From NCBI GenBank assembly GCA_021828105.1, contig JAKATG010000024.1:79976-143975 (forward strand): DNA of 64,000 bases, given 5' to 3'. Positions 1 through 8,153 of this stretch are shown piece by piece (the first letter of the stretch is position 1; each line of letters starts with the position of its first letter). Source of the stretch: Taklimakanibacter sp021828105 (GTDB lineage: Bacteria; Pseudomonadota; Alphaproteobacteria; Rhizobiales; Aestuariivirgaceae). A program made the translations under genes and the position numbers. The notes beneath the pieces are model-generated. The model did no database searches and was not told the DNA's origin. It was given only the letters and a program-made list of their open reading frames with translations.

Positions 1-1
1 G

Positions 2-502
2 AGCGCGCCCTTGGGCTTCTTCCTCGACATCTTCCGCTCGGTCCCGCTCCTCATCCAGTTCGTGCTGTTCAACGCGGCCAATTCCATGTTCGCGACGAAC
101 CTGCCCGTCTTTGCGATCGCCTGCGTGGTGCTGGCGATCTATACCGCATCCTACTGCACCGAGATCGTGCGCGCCGGCATCCTGGCGGTGCCGCAGACGA
201 CGCGGCGCGCGGCGCGCTCGCTCGGGCTGTCCTACTTCCAGGATCTCACAAACATCGTCTTCCCCATCGCCCTCAAGGTGGCGCTGCCCAACTGGATCAG
301 CCTGACGCTCGGCGTGATGAAGGATACGTCGCTGGTGCTGTGGATCGGCATCACCGAGCTCCTGCGCGCCTCGCAGACGATCATCACCCGCACCCAGGAG
401 CCGCTGCTCGTCCTGGCGATCGCCGGCGCCATCTATTTCGCCATGAGCTTTCCCTTAGGCAGGCTCGGTATGTGGCTCGAGAGGAAATGGACCGCGCAAT
501 GA
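2..502 (+). CDS. Amino-acid ABC transporter permease (5' end outside window)
   Basis: Inner-membrane permease of a polar amino-acid ABC importer (HisM/GlnP family). The reading frame is open from the window edge, so the N-terminus is missing; an internal TTG at 11 is probably not the start. The visible part has several hydrophobic segments and the cytoplasmic EAA loop that docks the ATPase (AARSLGLSYFQD followed by IALKVALPNW). It overlaps the next gene, the ATPase, in an ATGA arrangement, so the two are translationally coupled. The substrate cannot be read from the permease; the adjacent 5-oxoprolinase genes suggest an amino-acid derivative such as 5-oxoproline (inference). Confidence 0.9.
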   Translation, partial: SAPLGFFLDIFRSVPLLIQFVLFNAANSMFATNLPVFAIACVVLAIYTASYCTEIVRAGILAVPQTTRRAARSLGLSYFQDLTNIVFPIALKVALPNWISLTLGVMKDTSLVLWIGITELLRASQTIITRTQEPLLVLAIAGAIYFAMSFPLGRLGMWLERKWTAQ

Positions 503-1221
503 TCGAAATCCACGACATCGAAAAATCCTACGGCACGATCAAGGTCCTCGACGGCGTCTCCATGACGGTGAGCAAGGGCGAGGTCGTCTCCGTCATCGGC
601 GGCTCGGGGTCTGGCAAATCGACCATGCTGATGTGCATCAACGGGCTCGAATCCATACAGAGCGGGCGGATCATGGTGGATGGCACCGATGTCCATGCGA
701 AGAAGACCGATATCAACCGGCTGCGCCGCAAGATCGGCATCGTGTTCCAGCAATGGAACGCCTTCCCGCATCTCACCGTCCTCGAAAACGTGACGCTCGC
801 GCTGCGCAAGGTGCTGAGGAAATCTTCCGGCGAGGCCGAGGCGATCGCGGTGAAGCAGCTAACCCATGTGGGGCTCGCCGACAAGCTCGGCGTGTTTCCG
901 AGCCGGCTCTCCGGCGGCCAGCAGCAGCGCATGGCGATCGCCAGGGCGCTGGCCATGTCGCCCGACTATATGCTGTTCGACGAGGTGACCTCCGCCCTCG
1001 ATCCGCAGCTCGTCGGCGAAGTGCTGGATACGCTGCGCATGCTGTCGCAAGAGGGCATGACGATGATCGTGGTCACGCATGAAATCCGCTTCGCGCGCGA
1101 GGTGTCGGACCGGGTGGCCTTCTTCAAGGACGGCAAGATCCATGAGATCGGTCCGCCGCAGCAGGTGGTCGGGACTCCGGCGCGCCCGGAAACCGCAGCC
1201 TTCCTCAAATCGGTCCTCTAG
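499..1221 (+). CDS. Amino-acid ABC transporter ATP-binding protein
   Basis: ATPase of a polar amino-acid importer (GlnQ/HisP family), 240 residues, the normal length. Walker A GGSGSGKST is at residues 34-42, the signature LSGGQQQ at 137-143, and Walker B YMLFDE at 157-162, followed by the D-loop SALDP. The start chosen is the ATG at 499, which overlaps the permease stop. The frame stays open further upstream, but that stretch is the permease read in another frame. pxpA follows after 3 nt, so transporter and 5-oxoprolinase subunit are probably cotranscribed. Confidence 0.96.
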   Translation: MIEIHDIEKSYGTIKVLDGVSMTVSKGEVVSVIGGSGSGKSTMLMCINGLESIQSGRIMVDGTDVHAKKTDINRLRRKIGIVFQQWNAFPHLTVLENVTLALRKVLRKSSGEAEAIAVKQLTHVGLADKLGVFPSRLSGGQQQRMAIARALAMSPDYMLFDEVTSALDPQLVGEVLDTLRMLSQEGMTMIVVTHEIRFAREVSDRVAFFKDGKIHEIGPPQQVVGTPARPETAAFLKSVL

Positions 1222-1224
1222 CTC

Positions 1225-2004
1225 ATGGCCGCATCGTCCTCCAGCCTCACCGTCGATCTCAATTCCGATATGGGCGAAGGCTATGGCGCCTATGCGATGG
1301 GGCGGGATGCGGAGATCCTCGGCATCGTCACCTCGGCCAATGTGGCCTGCGGATTCCACGCCGGCGATCCCGAGATCATGGCGGCGACGTTCAGCCTGGC
1401 GCGCGAGAACCGGGTCGCCGTCGGGGCGCATCCGGGTTTTCCCGATCTTTGGGGCTTCGGCCGCCGGCCCATGCCCTTCTCGGCCAGCGAGATCGAACGG
1501 CTCGTTGCCTATCAGATCGGCGCGGCGCAGGCGCTCGCCGCCTATGCCGGGCACCGGTTGTCCTATGTCAAGGCGCATGGCGCCCTCGGCAACCTCACCC
1601 AGACCGATGCGAGCGTCGCGCGCGCGGTGACGCGCGCCATCCGGGCCGTCGATCCCACCCTCATCTGCCTCACCATCGCTCTCGGCGAGCAGACGTTCAT
1701 CGCGCGAGAGATGGGCCTCACCGTCAAATCCGAGATCTTCGCCGACCGCGCCTATGGCGATCAGGGCCAGCTCGTGTCGCGCCAGATCGAAGGCGCGGTC
1801 ATCCATGATGCCGATCAGGCGGCGCAACGCATCCAGCGCATGATCGAACAGGGCGCGATCGAGACGATTTCCGGAAGATCGCTCGCGACACAAATCGATT
1901 CCATTTGCGTGCATAGCGACACGCCCGGTGCCGTCGCGATCGCTCGGCGGGTGCGGGAGACCTTGGAAGAGGCCGGGGTGCGGATCAGATCCTTTGCGGA
2001 TTAG
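1225..2004 (+). CDS. pxpA: 5-oxoprolinase subunit PxpA (LamB/YcsF family)
   Basis: PxpA, 259 residues, works with PxpB and PxpC in ATP-dependent hydrolysis of 5-oxoproline (pyroglutamate) to glutamate in the cytoplasm. The N-terminal signature LNSDMGEGYGAY and the downstream NVACGFHAGDP and VGAHPGFPD motifs are the family hallmarks. It starts 3 nt after the ABC ATPase. Its 3' end overlaps the convergent pxpC end by 4 nt, so the three subunits are split over two convergent transcription units, an unusual layout. Confidence 0.95.
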   Translation: MAASSSSLTVDLNSDMGEGYGAYAMGRDAEILGIVTSANVACGFHAGDPEIMAATFSLARENRVAVGAHPGFPDLWGFGRRPMPFSASEIERLVAYQIGAAQALAAYAGHRLSYVKAHGALGNLTQTDASVARAVTRAIRAVDPTLICLTIALGEQTFIAREMGLTVKSEIFADRAYGDQGQLVSRQIEGAVIHDADQAAQRIQRMIEQGAIETISGRSLATQIDSICVHSDTPGAVAIARRVRETLEEAGVRIRSFAD

Positions 2005-2966
2005 CCGCAGATCAGCGCCGCCGTGGCCCTGATATCGTCCAGGAGCGCCTTCGACTTCGCTGCTTCCTCCAGAGCCGTGGCGATGGTCGCCGCATGGAAG
2101 CGGATGCGCGCCCCGGCCGGCGTCTGGGCGAGCTTCGCCAGGTCGGGCTCGATGACATGGGCGATCTTGGGGTAGCCGCCGCAGGTATTCGCATCGGCGA
2201 GCTGGATGATGGGCTGGCCCGAGGCGGGCACCTGTATCGTGCCGGGCAGGATGCCGTGCGAGAACAATTCCCGCCGCCGCGTGAGCGTGAGAAGGGGACC
2301 GGACAAGCGATAGCCCATCCGGTTCGACGCCGCGGACACGGTCCAGGGCGCGGCGAAGAAACAATTGATGGATGCTTGCGCGAAAGCATCGAACTCGGCG
2401 CCCGGCGTGACGCGCACATCGACCGTCTTCTCGCCGGCGTTCGGGAAATCAAGAGGAAGCGCACCCAGTCCGCCGGGCGGCAGCTTGCGGCGGCGGCCAT
2501 CGATTTTCGCGAGGCCGAGCCTGTCGCCGCGCTCGAGGCCGCGCCCCTTATGGCCGCCGAAGCCGCCTTTGAGGTCGGTCGAGCGCGAGCCCAGAATTTC
2601 GGCGGCATCGATGCCGCCGGCAAAAGCGACATAGGCGCGCGCGCCGGCAATGGGCGGCGACAGCTTGAGTTCCTGGCCGCTTCGCGCCGATATGGCCCAG
2701 AAGGGCGGCAACCGCCATCCATCGAGAGCGGCGGCGCAATCGGCGCCCGTCACGGCGACGTCGATGTCCGACAGGAAGCGCAGCCGGAAGGGAAAGATCG
2801 CGATCTCCAGTCCCGCCGCCGAAGATTCGTTGCCCAGGAGCGCATTGCCCGCCGTGAGCGCTGCCGCGTCCATGGCGCCGCAGCGGCTGACGCCGATATC
2901 CAGATGGCCAAAGCGGCCGAGATCCTGGACCGTGTTGGCGGCGCCATTGCTCAGGATCTCAATCAT
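2001..2966 (-). CDS. pxpC: 5-oxoprolinase subunit PxpC (biotin-dependent carboxyltransferase-like)
   Basis: PxpC/KipA-type subunit, 321 residues from the ATG at 2966 (MIEILSNGAANTVQDLGRFG). An upstream in-frame start at 3071 would overlap pxpB by over 100 nt and adds sequence unlike the family, so it was rejected. The motif TVQDLGR followed by GVSRCGAMD is typical of this family. The start overlaps the pxpB stop by 8 nt, indicating coupling. With PxpB it forms the complex that acts with PxpA on 5-oxoproline. Confidence 0.94.
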   Translation of the reverse strand: MIEILSNGAANTVQDLGRFGHLDIGVSRCGAMDAAALTAGNALLGNESSAAGLEIAIFPFRLRFLSDIDVAVTGADCAAALDGWRLPPFWAISARSGQELKLSPPIAGARAYVAFAGGIDAAEILGSRSTDLKGGFGGHKGRGLERGDRLGLAKIDGRRRKLPPGGLGALPLDFPNAGEKTVDVRVTPGAEFDAFAQASINCFFAAPWTVSAASNRMGYRLSGPLLTLTRRRELFSHGILPGTIQVPASGQPIIQLADANTCGGYPKIAHVIEPDLAKLAQTPAGARIRFHAATIATALEEAAKSKALLDDIRATAALICG

Positions 2967-3627
2967 CTTCGAGCCCCGCGATCGAAAACCGCACGCGATC
3001 GCCCGGTGCCAGCAGCGCCGGCGGGACACGCTCGATGTCGAAGAGCGCGATATCGGCATGCCCAACCACATGCCATCCGGAGGGCGCCGCCGTCGGCATC
3101 ACCCCCGCTTGCGCACCGCCGATGATCACGGCACCCCTGGCGACCGCAACGCGCGGCACATCGCGCCGGTCCATCGCCAGTTCCGGCGGAAGGCCGGAGA
3201 GATAGGGAAAGCCCGGCATGGCGCCCAAGGCGGCAACACGATAAGTGGCGCGTGCGTGCCGCTGCACGGCCTCCTCTCGGGAGAGGCCGCAATGGCGTGC
3301 CCACAGCCCGAGATCCTCGCCCCTCGGACCGCCATAAATGACCGGGATGTCGACGACTTTCCCGGCCTTCGGCACAATGACGGGATCTGCCCACAGAAGG
3401 CGAAGCGCTCTCTCCGATGTGATGTGATCGAGCGCCAAGGGATCGTAGAGCACAAGCAAATTGTTCATGCCGGGAACAGTCTCGCTGATTCCCGGCATGT
3501 CGCGCAATTGCGCGGCAAGGACCCAGATCCTCTCCTGCGTGTCCTCGCTGAAACTGTCCTGCGCCGCATCGATGAGGAGCGCATTCGCGCCCGCGGCTTT
3601 AATGACAATGTCCGGCGGCACCGGCAT
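2959..3627 (-). CDS. pxpB: 5-oxoprolinase subunit PxpB (KipI family)
   Basis: PxpB/KipI-like subunit, 222 residues. Family features include the PGMNNLLVLYDPL stretch in the N-terminal half and GAMPGFPYLSGLP in the C-terminal cyclophilin-like part. It lies 16 nt after the SDR gene and overlaps pxpC by 8 nt. In Bacillus the homologue KipI inhibits a sporulation kinase, but with pxpA and pxpC adjacent the 5-oxoprolinase role is clearly favoured. Confidence 0.93.
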   Translation of the reverse strand: MPVPPDIVIKAAGANALLIDAAQDSFSEDTQERIWVLAAQLRDMPGISETVPGMNNLLVLYDPLALDHITSERALRLLWADPVIVPKAGKVVDIPVIYGGPRGEDLGLWARHCGLSREEAVQRHARATYRVAALGAMPGFPYLSGLPPELAMDRRDVPRVAVARGAVIIGGAQAGVMPTAAPSGWHVVGHADIALFDIERVPPALLAPGDRVRFSIAGLEDD

Positions 3628-3643
3628 CTCCGTCGCTCAGCTC

Positions 3644-4435
3644 TCAGCCATCCAAGACCGCCTCGGCGACGGGAACGGTGTAGTTCAGCACCAGGCGGCC
3701 GCCGTCCGGATAGATCGTCTGGCCGACGATATAGGAGGCATCGTCACTGGCGAGGAAGGAGGCGACGCTTGCGACCTCGGAGGGATCGCCGCAGCGTCCC
3801 GAAGGCGTACGCGACAGGATCATGCGCCGCTGCTCCGGGCTCGCCATCACCGAGCTCTTTACCATCTCGGTCAGCATCGTTCCCGGTCCGATGGCATTGA
3901 CCCTGATGCCGTGGCGAATGAGGCCGACGGCCATCACGGCGGTGAGCTGCTTGATGCCGCCCTTGGACACCGCATAACCGACCGAGTTCGGAATGGCGAG
4001 GATGGCGTTGATCGACGACATATTGACGATGGCGCCGCCCTGGCCTTGATCGATCATCGCCCGAGCAGCCGATTGTCCGATCAGGAACGGCGCCTTGAGG
4101 TTGACCCGCTGGATGCGGTCGAATTCCTCCTCGGGAAAATCGACGAAGTCGGCGAGATGGATGATGCCGGCATTGTTGATCAGGATATCGAGCCGGCCAA
4201 AGCTCTTGAGCGCTTTGGCGATGATCTCGACCGCCATGGCTTTCGAGATGCGGTTCAGGTCTCCCGCCCACCAGGCACCGCGCGCACCGAACCTTTCGGC
4301 AGCGGCTTTGAGCTTTGTCTCCTGGATATCGACGAGGAGCACGTGTGCGCCGTCTTGATAGAAGCGTTCCGCGCAGGCGAGTCCCAGCCCCTGCGCTGCA
4401 CCCGTCACGACGACGACCTTGTCCTTATGCTTCAC
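3644..4435 (-). CDS. SDR family oxidoreductase
   Basis: Classical short-chain dehydrogenase/reductase of 263 residues. The NAD(P)-binding motif TGAAQGLG is near the N-terminus, NNAG in the middle, and the catalytic Ser with YxxxK appears as VGYAVSKGG. The C-terminus has YIVGQTIYPDGG. The frame stays open far upstream, but family alignment starts at the GTG at 4435, which has CGGAG just before it. A palindromic operator candidate ends 28 nt upstream. The substrate is unknown; its place between the GntR regulator and pxpBC suggests a step feeding the same catabolic route. Confidence 0.9.
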   Translation of the reverse strand: MKHKDKVVVVTGAAQGLGLACAERFYQDGAHVLLVDIQETKLKAAAERFGARGAWWAGDLNRISKAMAVEIIAKALKSFGRLDILINNAGIIHLADFVDFPEEEFDRIQRVNLKAPFLIGQSAARAMIDQGQGGAIVNMSSINAILAIPNSVGYAVSKGGIKQLTAVMAVGLIRHGIRVNAIGPGTMLTEMVKSSVMASPEQRRMILSRTPSGRCGDPSEVASVASFLASDDASYIVGQTIYPDGGRLVLNYTVPVAEAVLDG

Positions 4436-4450
4436 GAAACGCTCCGCCTG

Positions 4451-4491
4451 TTGCCCGAATAATGGATAATATATCCATTTTAATCGGGCAA
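4451..4491 (-). promoter_or_regulatory. Nested inverted repeat upstream of the SDR gene (operator candidate)
   Basis: A perfect inner inverted repeat TGGATA-ATA-TATCCA (4463-4477) lies inside an outer perfect inverted repeat TTGCCCGA/TCGGGCAA (4451-4458 and 4484-4491). The inner element is 28 nt upstream of the SDR GTG and resembles two other sites upstream of gntR and the rraA-like gene. It is most simply an operator for the FCD-type regulator. The outer arms could alternatively form a hairpin between gntR and the SDR gene, but no T-run follows. Confidence 0.55.
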
Positions 4492-4536
4492 GAGCTATCT
4501 TGGGAAAAACACAAGGGATTTGCTTGCTCGGGCTGA

Positions 4537-5208
4537 TCAGCGACCGGTCGGAGTCTCTTCTTCCCGCATCTGGGTCAGGCGCTCGATCAGAAGCCGGCCA
4601 TTGTCGAGAATATGCATGTCCAGGAGATTGACCGCCCGCAGGACATCCTTGGATCGGCACAGCTCGAGGAGCTGGAGATGCTCCTTGTGGGATCTTTCCT
4701 GATTCTCGGTGGCGAAGGCGATCATCAGCTTCGTGTAGCGTTCGATCTTCTGATAGACCTTGCCGATGAGCTCGATGGTCGATTTGCGCTTCGACGGCGC
4801 GTAAAGGAGAGCGTGAAACTCCCAATTGAGATCATGCGAATATTTAAGCGCGCCGAAGCGTTCGGCGGCTTCCTTGGCCCGCGCCAGATCGACCTCGGTC
4901 ATATTGGGAATGGCGAGCGACAAGAGCCATGTCTCGACCCGCGCCCGCAATTCATGCAGCTCGAGGATCTCATCGAGCGACAGTTCCGATACGACGGCCC
5001 CCTTGTGCGAGACGAGGGTCACGAAGCCTTCCGAATGCAATTGATGCAAGGCCTCGCGAACCGGAATCCGGCTGACGCCCATTTCGGCCGCGATATGCTC
5101 CTGGCGCAGCTGGAACCCGCCGGCATAGGCGCCTGACAGGATGCGCGAGCGGATGACGTCGGCCACTTGCGCCGAAATGGTTTGCTTTCGAAGAACCGCT
5201 TCCGCCAT
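4537..5208 (-). CDS. GntR family transcriptional regulator, FCD domain
   Basis: Regulator of 223 residues: N-terminal GntR winged helix (IAAEMGVSRIPVREALHQLHSEGFV, shown here only by its core positions 38-60) and a C-terminal all-helical FCD ligand-binding domain. The ATG at 5208 has a GAGGA site 6 nt upstream. FCD members usually sense small carboxylates or amino acids and bind short AT-rich palindromes. It sits in the middle of the 5-oxoproline/oxidoreductase series, and three TATCCA-type sites nearby make it the probable local regulator, including of itself. Confidence 0.92.
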   Translation of the reverse strand: MAEAVLRKQTISAQVADVIRSRILSGAYAGGFQLRQEHIAAEMGVSRIPVREALHQLHSEGFVTLVSHKGAVVSELSLDEILELHELRARVETWLLSLAIPNMTEVDLARAKEAAERFGALKYSHDLNWEFHALLYAPSKRKSTIELIGKVYQKIERYTKLMIAFATENQERSHKEHLQLLELCRSKDVLRAVNLLDMHILDNGRLLIERLTQMREEETPTGR

Positions 5209-5233
5209 CTATCCTCGTCTCGCCCAGGGGCAA

Positions 5234-5245
5234 TTGTATCCAATA
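5234..5245 (-). promoter_or_regulatory. Candidate GntR operator upstream of gntR
   Basis: ATTGTATCCAAT is an imperfect 12-nt palindrome (10 of 12 positions symmetric) that starts 26 nt upstream of the gntR ATG. It shares the TATCCA core with the sites at 4463-4477 and 7113-7131. Its position suggests autoregulation; no direct evidence is available from sequence alone. Confidence 0.45.
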
Positions 5246-5271
5246 TCGTTTCAGCCGCGCCGCGACCGATG

Positions 5272-6447
5272 TCAATAGACGTGTTCCGCGATCGGTCGAT
5301 TCTGCGCCACGCGCTCGAAGGCGAAATCCGACAGATCGATACTGCGATATTCTCCGTGGAGGATGAGGTCGCTGACACCCGAGCCCGCCGCCGGCGCATG
5401 CATCATGCCATGGCCGCTGAAGCCCGTGGCCAGCACTAGATTCCTGACCTCGGGGTGACAGCCGATGATCGCGCTGTGGTCGAACTTGTTGTACTCGTAG
5501 AGACCGGCCCAGCCGCGCAGCAGCTTCAGCCGCTCGAAGCCCGGGACGCGATGCGCCAAAGCGGGCCAGATGAGCTCATCGAAGAGATCGTAGTCGACGT
5601 CGAGACTGAAGTCGTCATCGGCATTCTCGTTGGGCGGCGTGACGCCGCAAATGTACAGATGCCCCTCGGGCCGCATGAACACGCCGCTCGCATCCAGGAG
5701 GAATGGGGCGTCCCCGAGCTTCTCCGGACTGTCGAACACGAAGACACAGCGCTTGCGCGGCACCACCGGCAAGGAGAACCCGGCCATCAGCGCAATGGCG
5801 CTGCTCCATGCACCGGCGGCATTGACGAATGTGCCGGCGGAAAGCCGATCGCCGCCCTGCAGCAGGGCAGCCGCGACGGTCCGGCCGTGCATCGTCAGTC
5901 CGGTGACGTCGCCCGCGACATAGTCGACACCATGAGTGCGGGCCGCGCGCTTGAAGGCCTGCAGCAATCCCGGACCGTCGAACCATCCCTCCTTCTCGAG
6001 GCCGTAAGAGGCGATCGCCAATCCATCAGTGTTGAGCCAGGGAAACCGTTCCGCCAGTTGCTCGTCGTTCAACAGCTCGATATTGAGCCCGCAGCCGCGC
6101 TGGATGGCGTGCTTGCTTTGGAAGATGCCGGCCTGGTCCGGCCGGCCCAGGATCAGATAGCCGGGCTCGCGCAGGCCGATGTCGACCTTGTCGCCGGCGA
6201 TGCTCAAATGCCGTCCTGCATCGCGCAGGAAGTCGATGCTGAAGGAGGAAGCGAGGATGTTGGCTCGCGTGCCGAATTGCTGGCGGATCGCGCTCGTCGA
6301 CAAGGACGATGACGAGGACGCGTAGAAAGGATCTCTTTCGACGACGGCAATGCGGCCGGTAAAATCGGCGTTGGCGGACAGAAAATAGGCAATGGCGCTG
6401 CCGATGACGCCGCCGCCGATGATCACGACATCATAGGTCTTGTGCAT
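5272..6447 (-). CDS. FAD-dependent oxidoreductase (DAO/glycine oxidase family)
   Basis: Flavoprotein of 391 residues with the N-terminal Rossmann motif GGGVIGSAIAYFL (dinucleotide binding, residues about 11-23) and ERDPF, which binds the FAD ribose. The C-terminal ATGFSGHGMMHAPAAG is typical of DAO-family amine/amino-acid oxidases such as sarcosine or glycine oxidases. It starts 8 nt after the RraA-like gene and precedes gntR, so it probably belongs to the same regulated unit. A secondary or imino-acid substrate is plausible but inferred from context. Confidence 0.9.
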   Translation of the reverse strand: MHKTYDVVIIGGGVIGSAIAYFLSANADFTGRIAVVERDPFYASSSSSLSTSAIRQQFGTRANILASSFSIDFLRDAGRHLSIAGDKVDIGLREPGYLILGRPDQAGIFQSKHAIQRGCGLNIELLNDEQLAERFPWLNTDGLAIASYGLEKEGWFDGPGLLQAFKRAARTHGVDYVAGDVTGLTMHGRTVAAALLQGGDRLSAGTFVNAAGAWSSAIALMAGFSLPVVPRKRCVFVFDSPEKLGDAPFLLDASGVFMRPEGHLYICGVTPPNENADDDFSLDVDYDLFDELIWPALAHRVPGFERLKLLRGWAGLYEYNKFDHSAIIGCHPEVRNLVLATGFSGHGMMHAPAAGSGVSDLILHGEYRSIDLSDFAFERVAQNRPIAEHVY

Positions 6448-6455
6448 GTCGGTCG

Positions 6456-7085
6456 TCAGACGCTCTTGCCATAGGCGCTGACATAGCGGTTTTCCCGGAC
6501 GCTCTGCAGAATGGATTGCTCGCGCTCCGCCTGGGCCCTGACGGCGGCGAGCAACTCATCCGCCCCCGCGACCGGGAAAGCCACGACCCCATCCTCGTCG
6601 CCCACAATGATATCGCCGGGACTGACGATCATTCCGCCGACCGTGACCGGCACATTGATCTCGCCGGGTCCGTTCTTATAGGGTCCTCTATGGGTGGCGG
6701 CGCGGGCAAAGCACGGGAAGTCGGACCTGGACATGGCCCCGGCATCGCGAATGGCGCCGTCGAGCACAAAGCCCGCGGCACCGCGCGATGCCGCGATGCT
6801 CGTCATGATCTCACCAATGAGCGCCCGCGTCACGTCGCCACCGCCATCGACGACGATCACATCGCCCGGCCGCACCATCTCGAGAGCTTTGTGGATATAG
6901 AGATTGTCGCCGCCTCTGGTTCTGACGGTCAGCGCGCGGCCGGCCATGACGCCGGTGAGACGATGAAACGGACGAATGCCGGGCGCGCCCGGCAGCCGGC
7001 TCAGATTGTCGCTGATCAGCGCCGTCGAGGCGAGGCGAAAGCCGGCAATGAGGTGGGAACAGGTTTCGTCATCAGAGCCGGACAC
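6456..7085 (-). CDS. RraA family protein (4-hydroxy-4-methyl-2-oxoglutarate aldolase-like)
   Basis: RraA/HMG-aldolase-fold protein, 209 residues. Family signatures are GDVIVVDGGGDVTRALIGE and GFVLDGAIRDA, with the metal-binding Asp in the second. The start chosen is the GTG at 7085 (preceded by GAGGTG with good spacing). A longer frame beginning at 7175 would place a promoter and an operator-like palindrome inside the coding region and adds non-conserved residues. Members of this fold are aldolases/decarboxylases on oxo acids or RNase E regulators; the catabolic neighbourhood favours an enzyme. Confidence 0.85.
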   Translation of the reverse strand: MSGSDDETCSHLIAGFRLASTALISDNLSRLPGAPGIRPFHRLTGVMAGRALTVRTRGGDNLYIHKALEMVRPGDVIVVDGGGDVTRALIGEIMTSIAASRGAAGFVLDGAIRDAGAMSRSDFPCFARAATHRGPYKNGPGEINVPVTVGGMIVSPGDIIVGDEDGVVAFPVAGADELLAAVRAQAEREQSILQSVRENRYVSAYGKSV

Positions 7086-7112
7086 TTCGTTGTCACCTCG
7101 CGCACTGTCAAT

Positions 7113-7150
7113 ATTGAATATAGTATCCAATTTGAAGGGAAGGCTGTCAA
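7113..7150 (-). promoter_or_regulatory. Promoter with overlapping operator-like palindrome for the rraA-like gene
   Basis: On the minus strand TTGACA (7145-7150), a 17-nt spacer and GATACT (7122-7127) form a good sigma-70-like promoter. The -10 is embedded in ATTGAATA-TAG-TATCCAAT (7113-7131), an inverted repeat with one mismatch. The palindrome starts 28 nt upstream of the GTG at 7085, the same distance as the site upstream of the SDR gene. This supports GntR repression at the -10. Confidence 0.55.
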
Positions 7151-7237
7151 GCATTCGCGGATCAGGCCTTCTCATTTAACGCGCATTCATCACCTAGCGG
7201 TGAGGTAGAGTTCCACCGAAGCAAGGGGAGAAGCAGC

Positions 7238-8011
7238 ATGAAACCGGGAAATCCCCGTCTGGCCCTATCGCGGCGCAGCCTCTTGGGGCTCGCGGCCGCG
7301 GCACTCGCTTTGCCGACGTCACCCGCTTTGGCGACGGGTCGGGCGCTGCGCGGCCAGGTCTCCTATCGCGAGCGCATCGCCCTTCCGCCCGAGGCGCTTC
7401 TGGAAGTGCGGCTTGTCGATGTCTCGCTCGCCGACGCCCCGGCGCGTAGCCTCGCGGTCACCCGGGTCAAGACCCGGCACCGCATGCCTATCCCCTATCG
7501 CCTGCGCTTCGACGAAGCGAGGATCCAGCGCGGCCACACTTACGCCCTCGAAGCGCGCATCACCGTCCATGGCAAGCTGTGGTTCATCACCACGACCCGC
7601 CACACCGCCCTCGCCGGCAATGCCGATGAAACGAGTATCCTGGTCGAGTTCGTCAAATCCGCCGCCGCGGCGACCCTGCCCCTCAACGGACGCTGGCTTG
7701 CCGAATCCATCCGCAATCGCCGCGTCATCGGCGATCCCAAGACGCTGATCGAGATCACCGCCGACGGCAAGGTCACCGGCAGCGGCGGCTGCAACCGGAT
7801 CAGCGGCAAGGCGACCGTCGATGGCGCGCATATCAGCTTCGGACCGATGATCTCGACCAAGATGGCCTGCCCGCCCGCCGTCATGGATCAGGAGAGCAAG
7901 TTCCTGGCGGCCCTCGGCGACACGCGGCTTTGGCGGATCGACGAGCAGAGAGACAGGCTCATCCTTGTCGACGCGCATGGGGTCACCGTGCTGCGGCTGG
8001 CCAGGTTATAG
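7238..8011 (+). CDS. Exported YbaY/META domain protein
   Basis: Protein of 257 residues with a twin-arginine-like signal (SRRSLLGLAAAALAL, cleavage near ALA-TG). The N-terminal half resembles the YbaY/YscW lipoprotein-type beta domain (about residues 38-145). The C-terminal half is a META/HslJ domain (about 150-255) with the typical GSGGCNRISGK and KMACPPAVMDQE stretches. GGGGAGAAG lies upstream of the ATG. META proteins are associated with heat-shock or envelope stress; the exact role is unknown. The gene is monocistronic between divergent rraA and the next solute-binding gene. Confidence 0.85.
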   Translation: MKPGNPRLALSRRSLLGLAAAALALPTSPALATGRALRGQVSYRERIALPPEALLEVRLVDVSLADAPARSLAVTRVKTRHRMPIPYRLRFDEARIQRGHTYALEARITVHGKLWFITTTRHTALAGNADETSILVEFVKSAAAATLPLNGRWLAESIRNRRVIGDPKTLIEITADGKVTGSGGCNRISGKATVDGAHISFGPMISTKMACPPAVMDQESKFLAALGDTRLWRIDEQRDRLILVDAHGVTVLRLARL

Positions 8012-8153
8012 AGCGCGTCCCGCCAAAGTTGCTCGACTTTGGCGATAAGGACGCGATCCAGATAAGTTTTTCGCCGGACTTTCATTTGCCTCATCCAGGT
8101 TGTAGGTCTTGGGCGGTGACGCCACAGGATTCTTTGGATTCAAGCCCGTTCCC

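Noticed and set aside
859..2364. A 501-codon minus-strand frame opposite the ABC ATPase and pxpA
   Set aside because: Overlaps three confident genes and lacks any domain; its composition follows from the opposite-strand codon bias.
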